Source: Porphyromonadaceae bacterium UBA4262
Lineage (GTDB): Bacteria > Bacteroidota > Bacteroidia > Bacteroidales > Muribaculaceae
DNA length: 25,339 bases
Reading direction: 5' to 3'
Assembly (NCBI GenBank): GCA_002396085.1
Contig: DGWI01000052.1
Coordinates: 1 to 25,339 of the forward strand
The position numbers and the translations under genes are program-made. Shown here one piece after another: positions 13,596 to 23,100 of this stretch. The notes under the pieces are model-generated. The model worked only from the letters and a program-made list of their open reading frames with translations, was not told the origin of the DNA and did no database searches. The first letter of the stretch is position 1, and the number at the start of each line of letters is the position of its first letter.

Positions 13596-16049
13596 GTGAA
13601 AATTACCCATTTCCTTAAAACTGCGTCGCTTGCCCTCATGGTGTGTGCGTCAACACAACTGCAGGCTGCCGATGTCAACTTGGCTACCGCGCAAAATGCA
13701 GCCAAATCATTCTTATCGAAACAAGTAGCCAACGGACGCTTAAAAGCCCCCGCCGCTACCAATCTGCAACTTGTCAAGGCAGAGGCTTCGGTAGCAAGAC
13801 CGACCGCCGTCGACTACTACATATTCAACAGCGACAAGTCGTACGTCGTCATTGCCGGCGATGATCTGGCACCCGAAGTGTTGATGTACGGCGAAGAGGG
13901 CAAACTGGACATGAACAACATCCCTCCCGCCATGCAATGGCTGCTCAACAAGTACAAATACCAGATTGACGGCATCAAGGCCGGCACACTGGCACCCACC
14001 AAGGCTCCAAGAACCGCCACCACTCCCGTGGCTCCGATGGTGACTGCCAACTGGGATCAGAGCGCACCTTACAACAACCAGTGCCCCTCGAGGGATGGCG
14101 TTCACGCCCTTACTGGCTGCCCCGCCACCTCACTGGCCATGTGTTACTACAAGTGGAAGTGGCCCGAGACCTTCCCCAAAGTGGCTGCTATATCGGCTAG
14201 TTATGGTATTGAAGCAGAAGCCCTACCTGAACGTGAAGCCGACTGGGATAACATCATCGACGAGTACACCGGTCCCACCAATACCACTTACAACACCACT
14301 CAAGCCAATGCCGTGGCATGGCTGATGCGTTATGCAGGCCAGGCTATACCCAAATATTCATATGGGTTTAGTTCCAGCGGTGCCAACGACCCCGAAATTT
14401 ATCAGGGTGTCCTCAATATGGGCTACACTGATGCAAAATACCTCCTACTGACCGAACTTATGGGTTCGAGTTATAACTATTATAATGGTCCACAGCAGTA
14501 CACCGATGCCGAATGGAACGACTATATGATGACCGAGTTGCAAAATGGCCGCCCCATCGAATACCTCGCCTACGATTATACGAACCGTCAACTTTCAGGC
14601 CATGCCTTCAATGTCTTCGGCTGTGATGCCAATGGCAAATACTACGTGAACTGGGGATGGAGCGGCGACAGCAACGGATATTGCACACTGCACAACTTCA
14701 CCACCGCCACCGGTGCTACTGGTCAGTCTGGTTCCTTTGTCTTCAATTACGGCGAGGCCATGATCATCGGCATCGAGCCTCCTGCTGGAGCGCTGACTAA
14801 TCCCAAAATCAAGACAGATAGCAACATCCTCGATATGGCAACAATTGTGGGGCATCCCACTACCACCACTTTCACCGTCAAAGGCTATAACCTGACCAAT
14901 GCTGTTGAACTGTCGATGAGCGGCGACAATGCGTTCTCGCTGAGCACCACCAACATCAGTATCGCACAGGCACAAAATGGTGATGGTGCTACAATTACCG
15001 TAACTTATAATCCTACAGAATTCGGAACCCATGAGGCCACCATCACCCTGTCGAGCAACGGCGCCAGCAACGTGACGGTTAAACTCAATGGTTCAGCCAC
15101 AATCCAGAAGGAAGAAGTTGTGCTTCAAGAAGCAGCCAATGTTGCCAACACCTCGTTCAAGGCGGTCTGGACAGACGAGACTCCTGCCAAGAATGTGGAT
15201 AGTTACACACTGTGGGTCAATGTCGATGAGCCAGTTGATGTCCAGTTGCTTGGCTCCATCGATGCAAGTCAATATACTGGTAGTTACAAGATAATCTCCC
15301 TGACTGCTCCATGGGGTGGCTCGAAAGTATATGGAGGCTACAATGCAATCTACTTTAGCAATAGTGGTAGTCCTAAAGGTGACATAACTTTCACTATTCC
15401 TGAAGGCTACAACTATGAAACATTCTCGCTGCGCATCAAAACCGTATCGGGCACTTATGGTGCTGGTAATTTAACTGTCATGTCAGAACAGACTGCTGCA
15501 GTTGGACACAATTTTGACAAAGATGAGACATACACATGGCTAGTAAAAGGTAGTGCCGGCGAAAAAATTACCATCACATCGACCGACAGTTATTATTCAC
15601 CCGAGATAGCGATGATTGAGGCCTACTATGGTGATGTCACAAAACTAACCAGCACTACACGCACAGCCTCAGAGGAAGGAAATGCAACCAAACGCATCAT
15701 TACCGGAATTACCGACAAATTCTATACGGTAAAAGATCTTACCCCCGAAGCCACCTATTACTTTAGGGTAAAAGCAAACTATGTGGATGGAACCATGAGC
15801 GAATGGTCGAATGTCAAGCAAGTGACCCTGTCGGCCACACAAGGCATGCCGGGCGATGTCAACAACGACGGTGTTGTTGACGTGACCGATATCAACATCC
15901 TGGTCAACATCGTGCTAGGCAAGGATCAGGCCAGCAACTACAATGGTCATGCCTACGTCAACGATGACGACGAGGTTGATGTTACCGACATCAACATGGT
16001 GGTTAATATCGTGCTGGGCAAGGTCAACACGACCCAATCACTGCACTAA
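13596..16049 (+). CDS. C10 cysteine peptidase with Ig-like, split Fn3 and dockerin domains (copy 2)
   Basis: 817 residues from GTG 13596. The GTG aligns with the ATG that opens the same signal peptide in copies 3 and 4 (MKIT/NHLLKTASLALM), so this is a GTG-start version of that start. Signal peptide to about 25 (LQA-ADVNLA); propeptide; C10 domain with C175 (LTGCPATS) and H336 (SGHAFNVFGC), then VNWGWSGDSNGYC. One Ig-like domain (about 402-501), Fn3 first half (503-545), an insert unlike those of its paralogues (546-685), Fn3 second half (695-747), and a dockerin-like pair (753-817, DVNNDGVVDVTDIN and a second, acidic DDDEVDVTDIN loop). No TTG/TAnnTTTG promoter is visible in the 116 bp after copy 1, unlike copies 3 and 4. 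It may rely on read-through from copy 1. Confidence 0.92.
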   Translation: MKITHFLKTASLALMVCASTQLQAADVNLATAQNAAKSFLSKQVANGRLKAPAATNLQLVKAEASVARPTAVDYYIFNSDKSYVVIAGDDLAPEVLMYGEEGKLDMNNIPPAMQWLLNKYKYQIDGIKAGTLAPTKAPRTATTPVAPMVTANWDQSAPYNNQCPSRDGVHALTGCPATSLAMCYYKWKWPETFPKVAAISASYGIEAEALPEREADWDNIIDEYTGPTNTTYNTTQANAVAWLMRYAGQAIPKYSYGFSSSGANDPEIYQGVLNMGYTDAKYLLLTELMGSSYNYYNGPQQYTDAEWNDYMMTELQNGRPIEYLAYDYTNRQLSGHAFNVFGCDANGKYYVNWGWSGDSNGYCTLHNFTTATGATGQSGSFVFNYGEAMIIGIEPPAGALTNPKIKTDSNILDMATIVGHPTTTTFTVKGYNLTNAVELSMSGDNAFSLSTTNISIAQAQNGDGATITVTYNPTEFGTHEATITLSSNGASNVTVKLNGSATIQKEEVVLQEAANVANTSFKAVWTDETPAKNVDSYTLWVNVDEPVDVQLLGSIDASQYTGSYKIISLTAPWGGSKVYGGYNAIYFSNSGSPKGDITFTIPEGYNYETFSLRIKTVSGTYGAGNLTVMSEQTAAVGHNFDKDETYTWLVKGSAGEKITITSTDSYYSPEIAMIEAYYGDVTKLTSTTRTASEEGNATKRIITGITDKFYTVKDLTPEATYYFRVKANYVDGTMSEWSNVKQVTLSATQGMPGDVNNDGVVDVTDINILVNIVLGKDQASNYNGHAYVNDDDEVDVTDINMVVNIVLGKVNTTQSLH

Positions 16050-16097
16050 ACCACGACATTAATCAAGCAGCAACTCTAACAACTTGTGATTCATTTA

Positions 16098-16134
16098 GTC
16101 GGGTGGACTCGCATCAACAGCCAGTCCACCCGAC
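16098..16134 (+). terminator. Hairpin terminator of C10 copy 2
   Basis: GTCGGGTGGACT pairs perfectly with AGTCCACCCGAC (12 bp, 13-nt loop), then AATCATTTCGG. It is homologous to the hairpins after copies 3 and 4. Confidence 0.75.
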
Positions 16135-16196
16135 AATCATTTCGGTTGCAGAAGTGACAATCAGCGAAAAAAATGCTATTTTTTTAGACAAATCTC

Positions 16197-16227
16197 TTGC
16201 ACAATACTATACGAGTTTGTAATTTTG
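16197..16227 (+). promoter_or_regulatory. Promoter of C10 copy 3, with ~90-nt leader
   Basis: TTG (16197-16199) within TCTTGCACAA, 20 bp, then TAATTTTG (16220-16227). The leader to ATG 16324 holds a tiny open frame beginning in CCTCTAATGATA (16268-16297, 9 codons plus TGA). Its stop overlaps an in-frame ATG at 16294, which would add 10 residues before the signal peptide. The same layout occurs before copy 4. Confidence 0.8.
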
Positions 16228-16323
16228 CAAACTTGTTGCACAATTCAATCATTTAGAACGACCTCTAATGATACAAAACATTGCTTCACTGGCATGATAA
16301 TAAGTTTCAAAACTATAGTTTCT

Positions 16324-19300
16324 ATGAAAATTAACCATTTACTAAAAACTGCGTCGCTTGCACTCATGATGTGTGCAACGACCACGCTGCAGGCTGCCGA
16401 TGTCAATCTGACAACAGCACAGAATGCAGCCAAGTCATTCCTGACACGACAAGTGGCCAATGGGCGACTGAAAGCCGCCGCTGCCACCAACCTGCAACTC
16501 GTCAAGGCCGAAGCCTCGGTAGCCAAGCCCACGGCAGTTGACTACTACATCTTCAATGCCGACAAGTCATACGTCGTCATTGCTGGCGATGACCTGGCAC
16601 CCGAAGTGCTGATGTACGGCGAAGAGGGAAAACTGGACATGAACAACATCCCGCCCGCCATGCAGTGGCTGCTCAACAAATACAAATATCAGATTGACGG
16701 TATCAAGGCCGGCACACTGGCACCAACCAAGGCACCCAAGTTTGCCACCACCCCCGTCGCCCCACTGGTGAACGCCAACTGGGATCAAAGCGCACCATAC
16801 AACAACCAGTGCCCCACCAGTGGCAGCAGCCGCACACTTACTGGATGCCCGGCCACGTCACTGAGCATGTGTTACTACAAGTGGAAATGGCCAGAGACCT
16901 TCCCGGCAGTGGCAGCCATCAACGGAAGTTCCTCTGGCGGTGTCTCGGCTGCTGCATTGCCTGAACGTGAGGCCGACTGGGACAACATCATCGACGAGTA
17001 CACCGGGCCCAACAACTACTCCTCCACTTCAGCACAAAAGGATGCAGTGGCTTGGCTGATGCGCTACACAGGTCAGGCGATTCCCGACTATCAGTACGGC
17101 ACTAGTGCCAGTGGCGCTAATGACCCCGAGATTTACCAGGGCTGCCTGAACATGGGCTACACCGATGCCCAATACCTCCTGCTCACCGAACTGGTTAGTT
17201 CGGGTTGGAGTTACACCAATGGCCCACAGCAATACACCGACGCACAATGGAACGAATATATGCTGAACGAGTTGCACAACGGTCGTCCCATCGAGTATCT
17301 CGCCTACGATGTAAGCGGAGGATACAGTGTTTCGGGCCATGCCTTCAACGTGTTCGGCTGTGATGCCAATGGCAAATACTACGTGAACTGGGGCTGGAGC
17401 GGCGACAGCAACGGATATTGCACACTGCACAACTTCACCACTTCAACTGGAGCTACGGGTCAGTCGGGAAGCTACGTCTTCAACTATGGCGAGGCCATGA
17501 TCATCGGCATCGAGCCTCCTGCCGGCGCCCTGACTAATCCTAGAATCAAGGTTAATCCCACAACGCTCACCATGAGCACTACTGTGGGTACCCCCAAGAC
17601 TGCCACCGTCACCGTCACGGGCTACAACCTCACCGACAATGTGAACCTGAGCCTGAGTGGCGACAATGCCTTCTCGATGAGCACCACCAGCATCAGCGCG
17701 ACACAGGCTACTAATGGAGCAACTGTCACAGTGACTTATGACCCATCGGCAATCGGCACACACGAGGCCACCATCACACTCACCAGCGAGGGTGCTGAGA
17801 CCGTGACCCTCAAACTCAACGGTACGGCCGACCCCACTCCTCTGGAAACTTACGCTCCTGTGATGCTCGATGCCGGCAACATCACAGCCTCATCATTTAC
17901 CGCCACTTGGACCGACCAGACTCCCGCCGAGAACGTGGCTAGTTATACCCTCTATGTGAGCGACAAGCCATTCAAACCCGCCGTTGCTCTGCTCGACAGC
18001 ATCGACTGGAGTACAAATAACTCCATACCCACCGGTTGGTCCCAAGTAGGCCTGACCTATTACGGTTCCAACAGTGCCTGCTACCTGAGCGCATCAGCCA
18101 ACGGTTATGTGCAGAGCAAGACCTACGACCTTGAAGGCTATGACAAGATGACCGTGAGAGTCTACGCTTCACCCTACAACAGTGGAAATACCATCACCGT
18201 GACCACCAGCGCAGGCAGCAAAACTGTCAACCTGCCGTCTAGTGGCTCATTTGCATGGTACACCTTTGTTGTGAACTGCGCCAGCAGCGACTATGTCAAG
18301 CTCACCACTACGGGCATGCCCGACATGAGGTACATGAGCGTTTATGCCGGCGACCTCACCGAAAATCAACTCAAGGCCAGCGAGACTGGTGATGAGACCT
18401 ATCGTGTCATTACCGGAATCACCGGCAAGAGCCAGACCGTCACAGGTCTCACCCAGGGTGGATCGTTCTACTTCTATGTTGTTGCCAACTACACCAACGG
18501 AACAATTTGCAACAGTAACACCCAACAGGTGACTCTGCTTGAGAGCACCGATCCCACCATCACCGTCGATCCTGCTACACTCACCATGACTGCCAACACC
18601 GGTGAGACCGCAACCGCGACATTCAATGTTACAGGTGTCTACCTAACCGGCAATGTGAAACTGACGTTGACCGATGCCAGTGGTGTCTACAGCGTCACCC
18701 CGACTACCATCAGCGCAGCCGAGGCCATGAGTGGCAAGGATGTCACTGTCACTTACGCACCGACAGTGCATGGCAGTCAAAATGCTACGATTGCCCTGAG
18801 CAGCACCGGTGCTGAGAATGTGACAGTCAACCTCAATGGCACGGCCACCCTGCTCAAGTCCTCACCGGTCATGCAACCTGCCAACGAGAATTACATCAAT
18901 TACACATCATTCCGTGCCGACTGGACTGACGAGACTCCAGCCGCCAACGTGGCTAGTTACACCCTACAGGTCAACCAGTATGGCGAGCCGACTCTGGTGT
19001 TTGAGGAAACCTTCGCCAACTGCAAAAAGGATGGTGCAGATATTTCCAGCAACCTAAACAACTATATGGACAACGCCGGATGGACTGGAGAACGCGTTTA
19101 TGAGTCTACTGGAGGTGTACGTCTTGGCACTACTGGCGGCATAGGCTCTATTACAAGCCCCGCATTAGACCTGACTGGTGGAACGGGTAAAATCAGTATC
19201 GTTTTTAACGCTAAACCCTACAAAACAGACAAAAATATTGAAGTTAAGATCAGTTGCGGCGACAAGTCACAAACGATAACAGTCAATGCCGAAGGTGAAC

Positions 19301-19881
19301 AAAAGATTGTCTTGGATGCGGCACAAGCAGCAAACCAGCAGATTCAAATCGCCACTACAAAGAATGGCAAGCGAGTCATTATCTCTGCACTCCGCATCTA
19401 TGACGAGGATGTGACTGAAATCTTCAATGCAACACGACGCGAAGCCATTGATGAGCAAGGCGATGCAACCACTCGCACCATCACCGGCATCACCAACCGC
19501 TCCTATGTCGTGAATGACCTCACCGGTGGCGGCACATTCAAGTACAGGGTCAAAGCCGTCTATGCCGATGGCACCGAGAGCGGCTGGTCGAACATTGAGC
19601 ATGTCACACTCAAATCAACTCCCGAAGATGTGCTGCTGGGCGATGTCAACAACGACGGTGTTGTCGACGTGACCGATATCAACATCCTGGTCAACATCGT
19701 GCTGGGTAAGGAACAGGCTAGCAACTACGACGGCCGTGCCTACATCAACGATGATGAGGTGGTCGATGTGACTGATATCAACATGGTGGTGAATATCGTG
19801 CTGGGCAAGGGCAACACAGCCCAAGCACCGCGCAAGACTGCCAGTCGTTACCAGTTGATTAAGAAACTGAACAAGCAGTAA
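16324..19881 (+). CDS. C10 cysteine peptidase with two Ig/split-Fn3 units and dockerin (copy 3)
   Basis: 1185 residues from ATG 16324; this start gives the best signal peptide (MKINHLLKTASLALMMC...LQA). An in-frame ATG at 16294 would add 10 residues. Propeptide near-identical to copies 2 and 4; C10 domain with C175 (LTGCPATS) and H339 (SGHAFNVFGC), then VNWGWSGDSNGYC. Two [Ig-like + split Fn3] units follow: Ig 400-499, Fn3 halves about 510-545 and 683-739 around insert 1; Ig 743-842, Fn3 halves about 846-885 and 1043-1099 around insert 2. A dockerin-like pair starts at 1106, and a basic tail (RKTASRYQLIKKLNKQ) ends the protein. Insert 1 resembles insert 1 of copy 4; insert 2 resembles the insert of copy 1. 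Secreted thiol peptidase by family; the non-catalytic modules probably bind glycan or protein ligands (inference). Confidence 0.92.
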   Translation: MKINHLLKTASLALMMCATTTLQAADVNLTTAQNAAKSFLTRQVANGRLKAAAATNLQLVKAEASVAKPTAVDYYIFNADKSYVVIAGDDLAPEVLMYGEEGKLDMNNIPPAMQWLLNKYKYQIDGIKAGTLAPTKAPKFATTPVAPLVNANWDQSAPYNNQCPTSGSSRTLTGCPATSLSMCYYKWKWPETFPAVAAINGSSSGGVSAAALPEREADWDNIIDEYTGPNNYSSTSAQKDAVAWLMRYTGQAIPDYQYGTSASGANDPEIYQGCLNMGYTDAQYLLLTELVSSGWSYTNGPQQYTDAQWNEYMLNELHNGRPIEYLAYDVSGGYSVSGHAFNVFGCDANGKYYVNWGWSGDSNGYCTLHNFTTSTGATGQSGSYVFNYGEAMIIGIEPPAGALTNPRIKVNPTTLTMSTTVGTPKTATVTVTGYNLTDNVNLSLSGDNAFSMSTTSISATQATNGATVTVTYDPSAIGTHEATITLTSEGAETVTLKLNGTADPTPLETYAPVMLDAGNITASSFTATWTDQTPAENVASYTLYVSDKPFKPAVALLDSIDWSTNNSIPTGWSQVGLTYYGSNSACYLSASANGYVQSKTYDLEGYDKMTVRVYASPYNSGNTITVTTSAGSKTVNLPSSGSFAWYTFVVNCASSDYVKLTTTGMPDMRYMSVYAGDLTENQLKASETGDETYRVITGITGKSQTVTGLTQGGSFYFYVVANYTNGTICNSNTQQVTLLESTDPTITVDPATLTMTANTGETATATFNVTGVYLTGNVKLTLTDASGVYSVTPTTISAAEAMSGKDVTVTYAPTVHGSQNATIALSSTGAENVTVNLNGTATLLKSSPVMQPANENYINYTSFRADWTDETPAANVASYTLQVNQYGEPTLVFEETFANCKKDGADISSNLNNYMDNAGWTGERVYESTGGVRLGTTGGIGSITSPALDLTGGTGKISIVFNAKPYKTDKNIEVKISCGDKSQTITVNAEGEQKIVLDAAQAANQQIQIATTKNGKRVIISALRIYDEDVTEIFNATRREAIDEQGDATTRTITGITNRSYVVNDLTGGGTFKYRVKAVYADGTESGWSNIEHVTLKSTPEDVLLGDVNNDGVVDVTDINILVNIVLGKEQASNYDGRAYINDDEVVDVTDINMVVNIVLGKGNTAQAPRKTASRYQLIKKLNKQ

Positions 19882-19903
19882 TCTAACAACTTGTGGATCA
19901 TTT

Positions 19904-19942
19904 GGTCGGGTGGACTCGCTGTTGAGGCGAGTCCACCCGACC
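19904..19942 (+). terminator. Strong terminator of C10 copy 3
   Basis: GGTCGGGTGGACTCGC pairs perfectly with GCGAGTCCACCCGACC (16 bp, 7-nt loop) and is followed by ATTTTTT, a canonical intrinsic terminator. Confidence 0.9.
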
Positions 19943-20006
19943 ATTTTTTGCTTGCCTCAAAAAACACCAGTTTAACAGATAATTGCCACGTTTCTACACA
20001 AATTTC

Positions 20007-20037
20007 TTGCATAATACAATACAAACACTTATATTTG
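20007..20037 (+). promoter_or_regulatory. Promoter of C10 copy 4, with ~90-nt leader
   Basis: TTG (20007-20009) in TTTCTTGCATAA, 20 bp, then TATATTTG (20030-20037). The leader contains AATAACCTCTAATGATA with a 7-codon open frame (20078-20101), then an in-frame ATG at 20108 that would add nine residues to the protein. It is homologous to the leader of copy 3; its CCTCTAATG block is also the actual start of the S8 gene at 23898. Confidence 0.8.
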
Positions 20038-20134
20038 CAATCATATTGAAAAAAGCACTCATTTATAATAACCTCTAATGATAACACATCACTATAATTA
20101 AACTTGTATGCTAAGTTTTAAAACCATAAATTCT

Positions 20135-23100
20135 ATGAAAATTACCGACCTATTAAAAACGTTGTCGCTAGCGCTCATCATGTGCGCGACAACACAAATG
20201 CAGGCAGCCGATGTCAACTTGGCTACCGCGCAAAATGCCGCCAAAGCATTCATGAACAGACAGGTTGCTACCGGACGCTTGAGAGCCGCTGCCGCCACCA
20301 ACCTACAACTCGTCAAGGCCGAGGCCTCGGTTGCAAGACCAACCGCTGTTGACTACTACATCTTCAACTCCGACAGGTCTTATGTCGTCATTGCCGGCGA
20401 TGATTTGGCACCCCAAGTGCTGATGTACGGCGAAGAGGGAAAACTGGACATGAACAACATCCCTCCCGCCATGCAATGGCTGCTCAACAAGTACAAATAT
20501 CAGATTGACGGCATCAAGGCCGGCACATTGGCTCCAGTCAAGGCACCCAAATATGCCACTACTCCCGTCGCTCCACTGGTGACTGCCAACTGGGACCAGA
20601 GCGCGCCCTACTACAACCAATGCCCAACTAGCGGCAGCAGACGCACCTTGACAGGCTGCCCTGCAACATCAATGTCAATGAACTATTACAAGTGGAAGTG
20701 GCCCGAGACTTTCCCCGCTTGCGAAGCCATCAGTAGTTCAAGTGGAGGTGTATCTGCGGCAGCACTGCCCGAACGCCAAGCCGACTGGGCAAACATCATC
20801 GATGAGTATACAGGTCCCAGCAATACCTCTTACACCACCGCTCAGGCCAATGCCGTGGCATGGCTGATGCGCTATGCGGGACAGTCAATGGTTAATTATA
20901 TGTATGGTACAAGTGCCAGTGGTGCTAACGACCCTGACATCCTCGTGGGTGCCCACAACATGGGTTACACCGACGCACAACTGCTGATCCTCACCGAACT
21001 GGTACAGTCGGGATGGAGTTATGGCAATAGTACGCAGAACTATACTGATGCCCAGTGGAACGAATGGATGCTGAATGAGTTGCAGAATGGCCGTCCCATT
21101 GAGTATTTAGCCTATGACATAACTTCTGGCCAAGTTTCAGGCCATGCCTTCAACGTGTTCGGCTGCAATGCCAGTGGACAATACTATGTCAACTGGGGCT
21201 GGAGCGGCGACAGCAACGGTTACTGCACGCTGCACAACTTCACCACTTCTACCGGTGCCACAGGTCAGTCTGGTTCCTACGTTTTCAAGTATGGTGAGGC
21301 CATGATCATCGGCATTGAGCCTCCTGCCGGTGCATTGACCAATCCTAGAATTACGGCTAATCCCTCGACAATCACGATGAACGCTACTGTGGGCACTCCC
21401 GCCACCACGACCTTCACTGTTACCGGTGCCAACCTCACCGACAACGTGAGTTTGAGTGTCACTGGCGACAACGCCTTCTCGCTGAGCACGAGCAGCATCA
21501 GTGCATCGCAGGCCGAAAGTGGTGCAACCGTGACCGTAACCTATAATCCCTCAGCAGCCGGCACACACGAGGCCACTGTCACCCTGTCGAGCACCGATGC
21601 CGACAACGTTACTGTCAAACTCAACGGTACTGCCGAGGCAGCACCACTGGAGACCTACGCCCCTGTGATGCTTGATGCCACCAATATCACTTCCACCGCG
21701 TTCACCGCAACTTGGACCGACCAGACCCCTGCCGAGAATGTGTCTAGCTACACCCTCTATGTGAGCAATAAACCCGCCGTTGCCCTACTCGACAGTACCG
21801 ACTGGACTTCGTCTAACGCTGTACCTACTGGCTGGACCGCTCAGGGACTGAACTATTATAGTACAAACAACGCATGCTACCTGAGCGCATCAGCCAACGG
21901 CTATGTGCAGACCAAAACATATGACCTCACCGGCTATGACAAGATGACCGTGATGGTTTATGCTCAGGGCTACAGCCGTGGTGGCACCAACAGCATTACC
22001 GTGGCTACAAGTAAGAGTAGCAAATCTGTTTCTAGTTTAAACAACAATTCGTTCAACTGGTACACCCTTGTTGTTGACTGTGCTAACAGCGACTATGTAA
22101 AGCTCACCACCAGTGGCATGCCCGACTTGAGGTACATGAAGGTCTATGCTGGCGACATCTCAAGCAGTACGCAACTCAAGGCTGCCGAGACAGGTGATGC
22201 TACTTATCGTGTCATCACTGGTATCACTGGAAAGACCTACACCGTTAGCGGGCTCACCGAGGGTGGTACATTCAACTACTACGTTGTGGCCAACTACGTC
22301 AATGGTGCTATTGACAATAGCAACACGAAGCAGGTCACCCTACTTGAGAACACAAATCCTGCTATCATTGTGAATCCCACAACACTGGATATGACAGCCA
22401 ATACAGGAGAGAGCGAAACCGCAACCTTCAATGTCTCGGGATCCTACCTCACCGGCAATGTAACACTAACAATGACCGATGAAAACGGTGTCTACACTAT
22501 CACACCAACGACCATCAGTGCTGCCGATGCCAAGAGCGGGAAAGACATCACCGTTACTTACGCCCCAACGACTAGCGGTAGTCACAACGCAACAATTACC
22601 TTGAGCAGTGCCGGGGCAGAGAGTGTAACTGTCACCTTGAATGGTACGGCAACCCTGCGCAAGGAAGTTCCTGTCATGCAACCCGTCGACACCAACTATG
22701 TGCACCTCACATCGTTCCGCGCCGACTGGACTGATGAGACACCCGAGGCCAATGTCGAGAGCTACACCCTGTGGGTCAACACCAAGTCAACCGCTGTTGA
22801 GCCCACGCTGCTCGAAGATGCCAACTTCACCAGCCTTGATGCTGTAACAAACAGCAGCAACCAACTCACTAATGTGGTAAACAGTGCCAGCAGTTACCTG
22901 CCCACCGGCTGGACGGCACAGAATGGTCTTTGGATTAATCAAGGTTTTATTTGCTCGGGATATCTGAGCTCCACCACTTGTGGCATTACGTCCGCCACAT
23001 ATGACTTCACCGGCTACGACAAGGCGACCATTGTGATGAGTGCTTATTCCTATTACAGTAGTAACTATGGAACTGCCACCATCTGTGTGAAGACAAGTGC

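Noticed and set aside
13479..16323. Staphostatin/Spi-type inhibitor gene between the peptidases
   Set aside because: C10 and related loci can carry small inhibitor genes, but the gaps between copies are 116-275 bp and hold only terminators, promoters and leaders.
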